Below, in pieces: positions 37,795 through 59,869 of a stretch of 64,000 nucleotides of DNA. The stretch spans positions 9,160,333 through 9,224,332 of the forward strand of contig NC_051435.1 of the NCBI RefSeq assembly GCF_001649575.2. Reading direction: 5' to 3'. Made by a program: the position numbers and the translations under genes. Numbering within the stretch: the stretch's first letter is position 1; every line of letters begins with the position of its first letter. The notes beneath the pieces were generated by a model, which was given only the letters and a program-made list of their open reading frames with translations, was not told the DNA's origin and searched no databases. Source of the DNA: Kryptolebias marmoratus. Its lineage: Eukaryota > Chordata > Actinopteri > Cyprinodontiformes > Rivulidae.

Positions 37795-38269
37795 ACTTCC
37801 TCTTAGCCACGCACTTCCGGCAAGTGAAGCGTCTGTCTCGTTGCTGAGCAACCGCCAATCACAAGCGGCCAGCGGAAGCTAGGCATCAACAGTATTCTTT
37901 ATCTGTATTAGGCTTTCTTTCTTAGTCTTTCTTTCTTAATTTATTTCATTTAAATAGAGCTTTTCTGGGATATTCGAGATGGAGGAGCTATGGTTGAGTC
38001 AACGTTGCCACAGTAGTCTTAATGAAAGTGCCTTTTTTCAGACTAAATTCACTTTTATTTATTTGTTTTGGTATTCATTGTCATCTAACAATATGCTTAA
38101 ATTATTTTCATCACGTTTTCCTATTAAAGCTGCACCACTATAAGTATGATATTCAAAAAAGTGATAGAGACAAAGAAAAAAGGGACAACCTGTATAAAAA
38201 CTGAATTTCTACTGTAGTTAAACATTTTGAATAAAAAAAACCAAACAGGTCTTGTAAGCAGGGGTGAGA

Positions 38270-38313
38270 TTTATTGAACAACAAAATCCAGAATAATGTT
38301 ATTGAACTTTATT
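38270..38313 (-). other. Polyadenylation signals of the minus-strand alpha-tubulin gene
   Basis: Two AATAAA hexamers on the minus strand (TTTATT at 38270-38275 and 38308-38313) lie about 190-235 bp past the stop codon of the first tubulin gene, a normal 3' UTR length. The stretch between here and the POFUT2 start at 37794 is AT-rich, holds the POFUT2 promoter side, and shows no other gene. Confidence 0.65.
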
Positions 38314-38503
38314 GTTTTAAAATGAACACTTAATACACACCCAGAATCTGTCAATGATGATACAGAGGAAACCAACTTTACATCGTTGACTGAAAAAAAA
38401 CTTTAAAAAAGCAAATAAAAACCCAACGCATAATTTTATTTCAAACTAACATAAAAATATGTTGTTTTTTTTCCCCTCATCAGCAAGAACAAATTCTGCT
38501 TCT

Positions 38504-43107
<4,604 letters not shown>

Positions 43108-43290
43108 TGTAGATTCTGAGCAGGGTGTCCTCTAACAGGGGAACTTCTTGGGTTTGATGGTGTTTGGTTTTTTTTTTTTTCCTTTAACCTCTCACTGCGG
43201 CCGTCAAAGTGGTCCGGGTGAGTGAAAACTGCCAGGTGGGTCAGGAGCTGCGCGCTTTACAGCTCAAGCCACGCCCACCTGTCATTCTGT
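43108..43290 (-). promoter_or_regulatory. Alpha-tubulin gene 1 5' UTR and promoter region
   Basis: Upstream of the ATG-only exon the sequence becomes GC- and CpG-rich (43200-43320). On the minus strand it holds a GGGCGTGGC GC/CACC-type box near 43270 and a CGCGCGTTC cluster. No strong TATA box is visible, unlike the two plus-strand tubulin genes. The transcription start is not determined. Confidence 0.4.
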
Positions 43291-46200
43291 GACGTGAACG
43301 CGCGTTCAGAGCGCGCGGGCCACACACACAGGAGATGTTATCATACACATGCAGGATGAGGCTGTTTTTTATTTTTTTATTATTTTCCTTGTTGGATAAG
43401 AAAAAGCTTGTTTTTATAAAACCAGTAAAAACAAGCTCCAGGGCAGATAAGGACTAAAACTAATATAAGTGTCTTGATTTAACACCTAAGAGCATCTATA
43501 GTTAAGGTGGTGGGGGGAGGGGGGAACTTAACTCAACTTTATTTAGATAGCACTTTTCAAATGTAAGCTCATAACAAACATCTAGACAGAATAAGGCATG
43601 ACCGAAGGAAAATATATATATATATATAACAAAACAAGACTTTAAAATATAAAATTGGCAATGAAATAAAAAAAATCTAAATTAAAATTTAGAATAACAA
43701 TAAATGTAAGAGAATAAAATCATTCACACAAATAACACACGGGTTAATTAATAAAACAGTTGCAGTGTGTCCATCAAGTGCTAACTAAGATAAGCTCTTT
43801 CATATAAATATGATTTTTGTTTGGTTTCGAAGGGATGGAGGCTGCTGGTTTTACAGAGCTGTAAACAAGAAATTAAATAAAATAAGACTGCAGGTCTTTA
43901 GTTTTACTATTAGTCACTGTGTTGCTCATAAACATTAATGACTTAAGCTGCTTTATGCTGTGATAAAGTTATATATATAGTTTATATTCTTTATATTCTT
44001 TTAAAACCCTTTTTTTCTGCAGTAGTAGATTAGTCCCTCCTCATAATGAAAGTGGAGTGTAGTTAGGGAGAGTAGTCAGGCAGTTTCCTTCCGGTCTCAG
44101 GGGTGGGGCGAACCAGCTCGAACCACCCTCCTCAGACTGACGTGTCATCACATTTACTGACACTTCCACATTTTAGCCGCTAGGGGTCGTAGTTGCTTCA
44201 ACCGAAGTCTTCTAGGGAGCACAACTGTAATTTTCCAGTGCCACCACTACTGTGTGTCCAGCAGCAACACATTTTAGTACACTGTTTGTAAATGTATGAA
44301 TTATGGTAGGATGTTCTTAACTTTACCTCCAGCTGCATCTTTTCAGACTTGTTCCTGAACTATAAGCATGTTGGCTGTCCTGACTTGTTTTTTTGGGGTC
44401 ATGAATCTCATTATGTTTCTTATCATACAGCACACCCAAAGATATAAATTTTCAAATAAAAAACCTAAATTTCTCTCATTAATGACTGAGTTTGAACTTT
44501 TTGTAAAGACCACATCCTCTTCGCCAAGGAAGCTTCACAAACTCTGTAACTTGTTAAACATTTCCTTTTGTTAATTATAACTTTCTTGAATTTCCTGTTT
44601 TTTATTTATATTTTAAAGGGATTTTTTTCTGATTATTTGATATTGTCTAATTCTGTGATTTTATGTTTTTTTCCTAAATTGGCTTCAAAAAAATGTTTTT
44701 GTAGCTCAAATCATGTGTTGTTATAATTAAAGTTAAAAAGAAACAACACATTTTTGCAGCTGTTGTTCAGCAGTTTCATTTAGGACTGCATGGATTTCTG
44801 AATTTATTTCTAAGAAATTATTTCCATCTAACTAATATTATGACATGCAATCAACAACAAACTCCTGTAGCTTTTTGTGTGTGTGTGTTCGCTGATCCTA
44901 TAGTTACTGTTCACAATGATTTTATATTGGTGAACACACAATGTGTGTGTGTGTGTGCGCGTGTGTTGCATTGGTGTGCCGCCCTTTAAACAAACAGATC
45001 CAGGACCAGTCTATTTAATGACAAAGGCTGCTCTTGTCAGTAAAGTCTGGCTCGTGTGAACCCTACATCAGTCACAACAACTTTTACAGGGCTTTAAAGA
45101 AAGCCTTATAGATACATAAAGCTGGGTTATGTGGCAATATAACTTCTGTGTTTTCTTTTACCAGTTCAAATAGAAAAATATATAGTCAAAGACTGAGAGG
45201 AAACCACTATTTTATGACCTAAACCCACTGCCACAAGATGAAATCTGAAAAAGTGAAAACAATAGCCAAATACCTGCCTTTTTTATTTGCAAATTTATAA
45301 AAATGGATGTTTGAAAAGCAGAATAATAACACTAAAAGACACTACAAATGAAAAAATGGCATCTCTAAAGGACAAATGTATGGTTTGTGGCTACATTTTT
45401 AAATGTACCTCAGTGACAGAATGGCTTATACAATGAAATCACTAAAATACACTTTTTTTTTTGTTTGTTTCAAAACCCTTCATATGTCTTGAGGTTTAGG
45501 GAAATGAAAGGGCAACAAACCAGTACATCAAAAGAAATTTTTTTAAAAAGCAATCAACAGATTGATTAAAAAAACAACTTTTTTGGAATAACAGAATCAT
45601 TTGTGACCTCAGACCTACTGAGATGATGGTACGAGACAAAGAGCACTGTTCAAACACCACATCCTGCACTGATGAAATAATGTTGGCTTGTATGGAACTT
45701 TATTGTACAAGTCTTTTATGCAGCTTCAAAAGGTGCCAGTGGAAGTTGCTGCTACAAACAGATGTTCTTGTTGTCGACTGAATTCAACTAAAAGATGGAT
45801 CATTTAACTCTTTGAGTGTCGATAATTTGAGCTGTGATTATATGATTGCAATTCATATCATAACAAGACCACATTTTTTGAGCAATCAGCTCAGAAATTC
45901 AAGAAAATGCTCAGACCAATGTCAAGTTTACATTTAAAATTATGTAAATTGCTGTTTTTATAGGCTAGTTAAATCACATGAACTTAAATGACAACTAACC
46001 TCCTAAACTACTTTTTCCCCACTTCTGTGTTTACCAGCACTGGTATTACAATGGCCCATTAATGAAAAGATTGTTGTGCTGCAGTGGGTGAGGACTTATG
46101 AAGGAAAGACCTATATTCTTACACAATGGAAGTGGGTCACAGCTTTATGACTCAGTCAACACCTCTGAGAGCAGCACACACACACAAAATAATAAAAAAA

Positions 46201-47460
46201 AACATTAAGTTGTGTACCTCCTCAGATTTTTAAGCTTATGGGGTATGATAAGCTCGATTAATTTGCTCAGTCTCTTAAATTAAAAAAAACACATACAGTG
46301 TTTTTACTATAAGATTATCTTCATTCTCTCTACAAAAGTATTATGTACATATATGTAATACACATTACAAAGATCTGCTTACAAACAGAGCTTTGTGAAG
46401 AGGTTCTGTTCATCCACCATCACATTTTTCATCTGATGCTCTAAAGAGAAAAACTGTCCCTGAAAGAAGAAAACTGTTATCACTCGTGACTTTTGGCTGT
46501 TGTTGTCACTTTCATGACCAACGGCCATTTTGGGATTTATCTATTTGCTGAGTCATGATAAGATTCATTTTTGACAAACATCCAGTACTCAGTTAAACTT
46601 TCTCATGTCATGTGTAAGTGAAACCGTGACGGCCTCTATAGTGTTTAGTTGCAAACAAGGCACCATACCAAGTTAACATTCCCACACAGCTTGAGTTTTA
46701 CTATCAGGTCTTCAAAGTTGTTTGGCTTGTTTTAAATGCCCCACCCCCCCTGGCTGAGCGATCTTCCTTCAGGTCAGGCTGAGATCTCATTAGACAATTC
46801 ATGTGGATTATGTTTCTGTCTCACAATGGGCTGATGAACCAATGAGGAAGGGGAAGCAGGTTTTACGCTTACATGTGTACAGGATTACAGAGACAAATGT
46901 GGAGCCTACAGGTTTAGTATCTACATACATCTGCCTAAAAATTGCAATCGTATGCAGTACAGTACATTCTTTGTGACAAAATCGGAAGCAGCGCACAGAC
47001 AGATGCATATCCAAGTTCAGCCATTTAACCATCAAATTCTCTGTGTTTAAAAATGTACACATTTTCCTGAGATTGCTCACCACTTTAGAGCATTTTTAAA
47101 AGTCACTTTTAATTTGTCAAAAATTAATAGGTAAATACATTGTAGACATAAAACAAGGACACTTTCAAATTGTCTTTGATCGTATAGAAAGAAAACTAAA
47201 TGTTTTGTCTCTCTCTTTGTTATCCAGTCCTTCCAAGTGAAACTACTTTTAGTTACCCACCCCTCATTTGTGGTTTTACTTCTGCTTTTTTGAAATATGA
47301 GGTGTATCACACTGGAACAAAACACTCAAAAACAAGACAGACAATGGCTAGGGTGGTGACCTCCTTTTGCATTGTGTGTATGTTTGTAAAGCGGATGATC
47401 TTTTCCCCGTTCTCATATGGAAGATCTCTGATTACAGCTCAGATCAGGGCACCCTAACTG
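43291..47460. other. Intergenic region between divergent alpha-tubulin genes 1 and 2
   Basis: About 4.2 kb of mostly AT-rich sequence without a supported exon. It contains the decayed repeat, short GT tracts near 44875-44970 and poly-A/T runs. Because genes 1 and 2 are transcribed away from each other, shared regulatory DNA could lie here, but I identify no specific site. Confidence 0.55.
43531..43880. repeat. Possible decayed interspersed repeat
   Basis: Starting at ACTCAACTTTATTTAGATAG, then CACTTTTCAAATG, the sequence resembles the widespread fish motif with a TTTATTTATATAGCACTTTTCA head. It is followed by AGCTCATAACAA, a short (TA)n tract near 43614-43628 and GTGTCCATCAAGTGCTAACTAAG. The class and the right boundary are uncertain. 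Confidence 0.4.
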
Positions 47461-47469
47461 TAGGTACTG

Positions 47470-47477
47470 TATATAAA
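47470..47477 (+). promoter_or_regulatory. TATA box of alpha-tubulin gene 2
   Basis: TATATAAA in the context CTGTATATAAAGGCAGAG lies about 75 bp before the ATG and is followed by a short 5' UTR ending CTTTAACCATG. The spacing predicts a start site near 47500. An E-box-like CATATG lies about 55 bp upstream at 47415. Confidence 0.75.
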
Positions 47478-47551
47478 GGCAGAGCAGTGCTGCTGTTTCA
47501 AGCTCTACATCTTCTGTCTGATACCTCGACATCGGCGAAGAAACTTTAACC

Positions 47552-49498
<1,947 letters not shown>

Positions 49499-50811
49499 GA
49501 TTTGTATAACCTGCATAAATAGGGCAAAGTTATAAGATTCTTTTGTTTTGTTTTAAAACTAAGCATTCATTTCCTTTGTTTTTCTTTCTTTTCAGTGAGT
49601 TTAAAACTAACAGATGTATAAATATTGGTAAATTGCCAACAGCATAGTAAGGCTAGAAAAGTAACATGTTTTATGACACAAATTCGGTGCAGTTAGGAAC
49701 ATTAAAGGGATTGTAAGCTGAAGGGATGTGTATGTAGTGAGTCTTGTTCACAGAATATTTTTAATCTAAATCTTTGCTTATTGTTGCATAACTTTATTGC
49801 ATCTTCTGGGAACTTCACATTTGCATTCAGACCAAACAACATACTTTGCCTCAAGTTGTCAAAGATATTTACTTCCAACATTTTTGTCTGGCTGGGAAAC
49901 TTTGACCAAGCCCTGGACTCTGTGCACCTCCCCCTAGCTATCCTCTTCCATAGGAATGTAAGTTATGAAAGGGTTCCTGTGTCAGTTTCTATGTGCTGTT
50001 CAACAGTGACTGCGCGAGAATGAGAAGGATAGAATATAAGTGACGCACTCAGTGGTTGGTGTTGTTTGTGTGGAGCTCACATTTAAACCACGGCCTGCAG
50101 CAACAATAGGATCCCAGTTCACTTATGCATGGATGAATGAATTGCAGCTCTGTGATCCTAACAGAGCAGCTTGTACCAAAAAAAATAATGTATTTTTGCA
50201 TGTTTTTTATCTTTCAATTTGCAGTTCTGTGCAGCTGTCTCTGTAAGTTTTTTTTTCTAAACTAAAATGCAACTGTATTTGCAATGCTAATAATTGCCAT
50301 ATAATTTGATGCATCTTGTGCTGTATTGTTACATAACTTGTACTGATCCTCACCAGCCTTTTCTTACGATTAAAGCATTTGTCGATTTAATTTGATGCTT
50401 GAAGTGAAATCTCTTGCTTTATTCTGCAACCTGTGTGCGCTGTTATTCATTTACTGGGTGTGTTTGTGAAAACCAAGCTCATTAGTGAGCGTGTTAAAAT
50501 TACTGGGATGGATAACATGCCTGCTTAGATGAATTTATGCATGTAAAGTTAATTAAAGGTGTGTTTTTAAACTACAAGTGACTTTTAAGAAGCTTGCCTG
50601 CAAACAGTCACAAACATAAAAAGGGTAAAACATTATTTTTAAGCCTAAAAATGCAGATAAATCGTAGTTTGGAGCAACGAAGGGCAGTATAAAGAGCTTC
50701 CCTCTTTTAAAAAAAAAGTGTTGCACGCTCCCGCCAATAAAGCATGCCGCTGCGCTCCGCGGCTCTCCGCTGCTCTCCGCTGCTTCCTGCCTGCCCCCTG
50801 CTCACACTTGC
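49499..50811 (+). other. 3' UTR of tubulin gene 2 and intergenic spacer to gene 3
   Basis: No further exon is seen. Candidate poly(A) signals are ATTAAA variants near 49702 and 50369. The last 120 bp before gene 3 become GC-rich and contain a short tandem repeat of CTCTCCGCTG at about 50762-50785, next to the gene 3 TATA box. Confidence 0.5.
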
Positions 50812-50812
50812 C

Positions 50813-50820
50813 TATAAAAG
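50813..50820 (+). promoter_or_regulatory. TATA box of alpha-tubulin gene 3
   Basis: TATAAAAG in the context GCCTATAAAAGCCCC lies 83 bp before the ATG. It is preceded by a GC-rich stretch with repeated CTCTCCGCTGC units. The predicted 5' UTR ends GCAGACAAAATG. Confidence 0.85.
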
Positions 50821-50895
50821 CCCCGACTCTCCCTTCCTCTGCACTTCTGCCTTGTGTCTGAATCCTCAACGTCGGTCGAAGGACAAGCAGACAAA

Positions 50896-53646
<2,751 letters not shown>

Positions 53647-53713
53647 GGGGTCCAACATCTCCACACATTCCAAACATTGCTCTTAACGCAGTACATTTTG
53701 GCAACACTCATGC

Positions 53714-53754
53714 AATAAAATCTGTGACTGTGATTTGTCACTGTTATCAATAAA
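53714..53754 (+). other. Polyadenylation signals of tubulin gene 3
   Basis: AATAAA occurs at 53714-53719 and 53749-53754, about 70 and 105 bp after the stop codon. The second is followed by a GT-rich stretch (AACCTGTGTTTTTC), fitting a compact 3' UTR. Confidence 0.8.
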
Positions 53755-53756
53755 GT

Positions 53757-55050
53757 TTGAAGGAATGTATCAAATGAACCTGTGTTTTTCTTGAACAGTT
53801 ATATATTGCCAAAAAGGCAATAGGAAAACACTTTTACAATTTAATCCACCTTCATTACTGTTACACTCAAAAAGAAAATAATATTTTGCTGTGGTGATGT
53901 CTGAACACTAAGCAACCCAAAAATTTAATGTAAAATCAACAATGTCCAACATAAAAAGTAACAAGTTCTAAAACTCAAAGTAATATGTTGCCCTTTGGTT
54001 TTTCATAATACCAACCTTTGTATGTCTTTTAGATTTTGTTTGGGTGTAATCTTAGTCTTAAATCCTTTTAACCCTCTTCCCATTCCTCTGCAGTATGTTT
54101 GTTTTGAACTTTAAAGTATTCAAAGTGTGTGTTGGCCTGCTTCCTGCAGTTCCACATCTGAGCCAGCAGATGGCAGCCATGTGAGTTCAATCCAATTATT
54201 TCACTAACTAGAGGTTTAGTCAGACATGTCTGCATTAAAAGCACTTTGTCTTATTAAACATTTAGGAATCTACATTTTTTTTATTGTAAAAAGCCCCTGT
54301 TAAAAAGTGTCTTCTATTTTAACCTTATTTGGTAAAATAGCTTTTAAATGTTAGCAGAAGCACCAGACTAATTGCCCATTGAATTAGAAATACATTGCCA
54401 CAGTAGTTTTTTTTTTTTAATGTTTCCCCCTTTTAAAAGTAAGAATATTTCCAATGCAAAGTTATTTTTTTCCATGTTTTACACTTGTATTCCTAGAATA
54501 CAGTCCTGGAAATACTAAGAGTATTGTATTTACGAAGAGAGAAAATATAAATGTGCTTTTAACACATTAAAGTTTCCACAGCCCTAAATGCTTGTTACTG
54601 ATCAAAACCATATAACACCACTTTATGTAGAGGCTAATAGATTTCAGAAAACTGAATATTAAATCAAACATAAAAAGGGTATCTTGGACAATAATAAATG
54701 ATGATGACATTAGAGCTTTAGTTCAATGACCTACATCAGGCTGGTAGGAGTCTGTGGAGGCAAAACAAATACGACCATTTTACTTTTCACCTCTGTTAGG
54801 TCACTCGTTTGTTTGTCTGAAATATTTGGTAACTTTGGCAAAAAAATAACAAATGTTTTAAAATACACAGGACTTGTTTTCCATGAGGAGAGGAATAAAC
54901 ACAGTTAAGGACTTGTTTGTAAATAATTTGTTGCAGAATTTCGTACCGGGAGCCCTATCACGAGCCGTTGGTTTGGCAGCGTTATCACGGCGCAACAGTA
55001 GGACACTGCGTGTGGGCGGGGCTAAACGACGTCGCCCTGACGCTGGTATC
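53757..55050. other. Intergenic region between tubulin gene 3 and DNAJB2
   Basis: AT-rich sequence with no supported exon. It rises sharply in CpG content from about 54950, marking the DNAJB2 promoter. Confidence 0.6.
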
Positions 55051-55372
55051 TTCTAGACGCTGCGAGGCGTTTCTCTCCGCTCAGAAAAGCGCGTGCAGCC
55101 GCAGCGGCAGTTAGCGCAGTCTGAGCTAACCACTTACCTGTTTGTCTGCTTGTTTGTTTGTTTGTTTACACGGTGTAATCACCGGAGCAGAGCCTTAACG
55201 GTAGCTCACACTGACTGAGAGCAGGTCTGAGCCAGGACATTTGAGACGCAGAAGGTGGGAGGTGGCTGCTCAGCTGACAAGAAGAAGAAGAAGAAGAAGG
55301 GACCCTCAGAGAGGCTGTCCTGTCAAACCTAACAAACGGCTCAACTGCTAGCTGGACCAAACGACTCGAACG
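55051..55372 (+). promoter_or_regulatory. dnajb2: DNAJB2 promoter / 5' non-coding exon
   Basis: This CpG-rich, apparently TATA-less stretch ends at a good donor (AACG|GTAGGTGG at 55372). It includes a run of AGA repeats at 55281-55299. The coding exon beginning at 56600 has a clear acceptor (TTTCAG) 31 nt before its ATG, so a spliced upstream leader is required and this is the best fit. The exact transcription start is not visible. Confidence 0.55.
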
Positions 55373-55806
55373 GTAGGTGGACCTGTTAGCTACTACTAGC
55401 CATAGCTACCCAGCTGCTAATATAAACAGCTACTGATGTCCAACTTTACCATAAATGGAAATGTGCCCCAATAGCGCAGCACCTGTGCCTCCCCCCCCGG
55501 AGTCCACCTGCTGTGTTTCGGCTTGTTTGGGCTCTCTGACATGTCAGCAGCAGTTGTCAGATTCCTCGGCTCTGGAAATAACGCAGTAATAACGCTGGTG
55601 TGAGCGACGGGGTTGGAGAAAGTTAAGTTTAGTTGTTTCTCCTCAGTTTGGAAGTCCCCCCCTCTTGGTTGATATGTTGTCAGCAGCTATTATAGACGTG
55701 CTGACAGGATTCAGGGCTTCACTTCAAAGATACAAGTAGTTTTACTTTCTATTCTTATTTTAAACTTGTGCTAAAGCAGTTTTTTTTAATCATGTAGAGT
55801 TCATAA

Positions 55807-55888
55807 ACACACACTGATGATCAGTGTGTGTGCAAGTGTTTATTCCTAAACAGGATCAGTCACTGATCCTGTTTAGGAATAAACACTT
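55807..55888. repeat. Two adjacent hairpins, including a perfect 27-bp inverted repeat with 1-nt loop
   Basis: Arms 55834-55860 and 55862-55888 are exact reverse complements separated by one base; each contains GTTTATTCCTAAACAGGATC or its complement. Immediately upstream, an 11-bp inverted repeat (55807-55817 and 55821-55831; ACACACACTGA / TCAGTGTGTGT) forms a second hairpin. The pair lies in DNAJB2 intron 1. Confidence 0.95.
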
Positions 55889-56630
55889 ACAACCTGTTTT
55901 CACCTTGTAGTTGAAATAAAACTGCCTAACTGGGGATTGTCACTAGCATTTTCATGCATGCATCTACAATAAGTCATTTATTATTATTAATTGTATGACA
56001 TCCAAACTGTTTTCAAATTATTGTAACAGGAGACAATTTTTAAGTATTACTTTTGGTCAAAATTATTGTGGCAGGTGGTGTTTTGTTGCTTGTTTAGTGT
56101 GTGTTTCATGTTTTAAATTTCTTTATTTTCAAGGGAATATAACTTTATACAACTGTAAGCAAAATGATTTATGATCACAGAAAAACAATTATTTGGTGCT
56201 ATTAAAACAGCTGTGTCACTGTAGCCTTTTTTCTTTTAAAAAACTATGACATTTTCAGTAACATGTGTTTTAAAGAACAATCTAAAATACCGTTTGCAAC
56301 TGGCAAATTTATCTTATGTTTATACAAGATGATGGTAGCGTAGACAAGATTGTTTCTGAGACACTAATAAACGTTCAAAATCCGGTGTTTTTGCAGTGAT
56401 TGTGATTTAAGGACCTTTAATGAAAAACAAAAGAAGCTTTGTTTCAAATTCTGCATTTGTCACCCTGTTAGTGTTCAGACAATGGTCTCCTGTTCTGGAA
56501 CTGGACGTATCTCTTGTTCTTTTTAGGGACTTTATTCAAGTAATGCAGAGGTTTGACTCATCTCAGTAGCTCAGAGATGACTGTGTGCTTGTATTTCAGG
56601 GCGGTGTTTTGAGGAGTGACAGGAGGCGAC

Positions 56631-59600
56631 ATGGTGGACTACTATAGCGTCCTGGGAGTTCCCAGAACGGCCACGCCAGATGATGTCAAGAAGGCGTAAG
56701 TATCCTGAGATTATTTCTAGTCACTGGGATTATCCCCCAAAATGAAGTATAAGCTTTATTTAAATAAAACGTTTCATTTACCAGGTTATAAAAAAATCGA
56801 AACCACTTAGTGACTTATGGTTTCAGTTTTATTATCGTTTATGTTATTATCATTTTAATTATCATTAATTATCATTAAAATCACAGACTTGTTCTTTATT
56901 ATGCATTGTGTCTTTGGAGTTTTTGACTGTTGATTTTAATGACAAACACTTTAAAAATGTCAGAACACAAAAAACATTTTAATGTACTACAATTTATATC
57001 AATTAAAGCTAGGTGGAGGATCATTTGGGTTTTTCATAGATTTTCTCTGCTTTTGCTTTTTGTTTTCAGACAGTGCTTTAATACGTAAATGTATTCTCTA
57101 TACAAGCAATTGTGTTTTCTCTTTAAATACAGGTACAGGAAACTGGCTTTGAAATGGCATCCAGACAAAAATCCAGACAACAAGGAGGAGGCAGAGAGGA
57201 AATTCAAAGAAGTGGCTGAGGCTTATGAAGTCCTGTCTGACAGTATGTCGAGACTTGAGACTGTTTTTTTTATTTGTTGGATAAATGTATCTGTGTTTGT
57301 GTTCTCGGGTGTGTGATTCTCTTTATTTTTGACCCAGTGTTCAGTTAATTCTTTATTTGTTTATTTTGAAAAAGAAAAAAAAATCCCTATTAACATTAAG
57401 ACATTTTTTTTTGTCATGTTTTCAATCAGTGACATGAGACCAGAAACATTTAAAGTTTGGTGTTGGTCTTGATTATTGAACTAAACACACCTCTGATGTT
57501 TCTGTGTTGGATATTCACACAACAACAAAAAGTGAAAGTACTGATGTCCGTGGTTTCTTATTTTATTTTTTCCAGAGAGCAGACGTGAAGCATATGACAG
57601 ATATGGAAATGACAGAATGCCACACTCAGGTAATCACAGACATGGAGTGTAAACACATAGATAAAATGATCATTAATAGCTAAAATTTATAATTGTTTTT
57701 ATTTTATAATTCTCCTTTTCCCTTTTCATTACTGTATATGTCTTTATTTTCCTTTTTTTCCTTTTCATTTCTGACGTCTTTGTTTTCCAGGTTCCTCCAC
57801 CTCAGACTTCTCAGATTTCCCAGGATTTACGTTCACATTCCGCAGCCCAGATGAGGTCTTCAGAGACTTTTTTGGAGGACAGGATCCTTTTGCTAATTTT
57901 TTTGGTAAGTCACACAAAACCTACAGTACACACTGTTCTCAGCCCACAAGCACTGACTTTATTACATGTGAAAAGATGTGAAATTAATGTTACATAATTA
58001 CTCTTTTCTTTCATCCTGTTCTCTGTTGAATGTGCCCTAATGTCACCCTCTGTCTTCATTCAGATGACTTCCCACCCTTTGGAGGCTCTTCACGCCTCGG
58101 CCCCAGTCGATTCTTCTCCTTTCCTTCAGCTGGAGGTAAACATTTAAATGCTTAGAAAAAAGTGTCATGGACAGGGAGTAACTTCAACACTTTTAATCAG
58201 ATTTGTCAACTCACATAGTATTGTCACTGATGTGTGGGTTTTAAAGGAGACTTTGAGGTAATTGAACAAATAAAATTGGATTATTTTTTCTGTTTTTATT
58301 CTCTCCTAATATGTTTGTTCTCAGGTTTCTTAAACTGAAATATTTGTTCAGATCTAGTCATTTAGACTTAAAATAACAGTGGTGGTATTCTGTTTGCAAA
58401 GACTGAGAGTCTGTAAGGGTTTGTCTCCCTAACTTCTTCTCTTTTTCTCTTTTCTCTGATCACCTACTTTTCTGCAGTGGAATTTAGCTCTTTTTCCTCT
58501 TCCTTCGGTGGCCTGGATGGGATGGAGAGCATGGGAGGAGGGACGAGCAACTTCAGATCAGTTTCTACTTCCACCCGCATCGTAAATGGAAAACGCACCA
58601 CCACCAAAAAGTATGTGAAATCTCCTGTGTAGAGGTTCATTCAGCCAAGGAAATTGATACGCAGCAAAGAAGTGAAGCCTTGTATTTTATAGTGTACTGT
58701 TCTAAAAAAGTGTGGATCTTTCCAGACCCTGACATAAATTTCTGACACTGTCTCATTTACAGAATAAAGGAGAACGGGCAGGAGAGAGTAGAGATTGAGG
58801 AGGACGGGGTGTTGAAGAGGGTCCTTATTAACGGTAAGGAAATACAAGGTGCAGTAACTTCTTACTCTTCTTACTTCTTACTCTGTTCAGGAGCTCTGGC
58901 TTATTTTTCTTCAGTTTTAGATTTTCCCACTTTCAAACTTTAAAACAGTTTCCAGCAAGTTCATGCTGAAGTTAAAACTCAAAAGTGCATTTCTACATGC
59001 CATGTTTCTGTACTTTATAAGCTTGATTCCTTCATTCATGCATTATAAATTTGCCAAATTGACCCTTCATAGGCATTTTAATGGAGCTCATTATAAGCGT
59101 TATTGCTGCAGCTGAGAGTATCCCATAATGAAATCCCTGCTGTACTGTATATACCAGATAGTTGATGCCAAGTGTCTCGGTGTGTGGCTGCATATTTAGT
59201 TTGGACTAACACAGCTGTGTTGTTGTTGTTGTGTGTGTGTTTCCAGATGTGGAGGATGAAATGGCCCTCGCTCTGGAGCTTAGTCGAAGAGAAGGACAGC
59301 CCCATCAGTCCTCTCAGAAGCCTCAAATCCAGAACGGATCAGCTGCCGTGTCCGACAGATATCGGCAAAGTCCTTACTCTTCGCCAGCACAGCGGTCATT
59401 TAGCGCCGCCCCCTTCTACCAGTATGGGGTCGTAGGAGGAAACGAGGATGAAGAGGAAGACGAAGACCTGCAGATGGCTTTGGCATGCAGCCTGTCAGAA
59501 ATGGAAGCTCAGCAGAGAGCCGGTGCTACCGACTTCATATCAGGTGCTGGGGACAGGGGAAGAGCCAAATATGACAAAACTAGGGGCCACAAAGGAGGGG

Positions 59601-59869
59601 AGACTGCTAATGGAAAACATTTGAATTTGTCCAATGGTCACGAGATAGTCGCAGGAGGTGGAGATGACGGGAGCCAGGTTAAAGTGAGCTCAGTGCCTGG
59701 AGATAGTTCCAAAACGAAAATAACCAGACAGCCAGCTTTTCCCCCTGAGTCACCATCAGCTGCCAGCACTAATCTGCCAAGCAGCTACAGTGAAGAAAAA
59801 CTGCAACTTGCAACCAAAAAGTCCAACGGCACCTTAAAAAGGAAAAAGTGTGGATGTGTTGTGTGCTAA
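56631..59869 (+). CDS. dnajb2: DnaJ homolog subfamily B member 2 (J-domain co-chaperone, 413 residues)
   Basis: DNAJB2 (HSJ1) stimulates Hsp70 and steers ubiquitinated clients to the proteasome. Coding exons: 56631-56695, 57133-57242, 57576-57629, 57791-57904, 58064-58135, 58478-58610, 58763-58833 and 59247-59869; all phases agree. The J domain spans residues 1-70 with the HPD motif at 31-33 (KWHPDKNPD) and DYYSVLGV at the start. A Gly/Phe/Ser-rich linker follows ([21 protein letters not shown]). Two ubiquitin-interacting motifs lie at about 208-222 ([14 protein letters not shown]) and 276-292 ([15 protein letters not shown]). The protein ends [10 protein letters not shown], a polybasic stretch with a CaaX-like box; the long mammalian isoform is known to be prenylated and ER-associated. 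It is longer than human HSJ1b (324 residues), mainly through the last exon. PTPRN lies tail-to-tail downstream, as in human. Confidence 0.95.

Noticed and set aside
44368..44574. Small hydrophobic open frame between tubulin genes 1 and 2
   Set aside because: It is isolated, AT-rich, without recognisable family motifs, promoter or poly(A) context; expected by chance.
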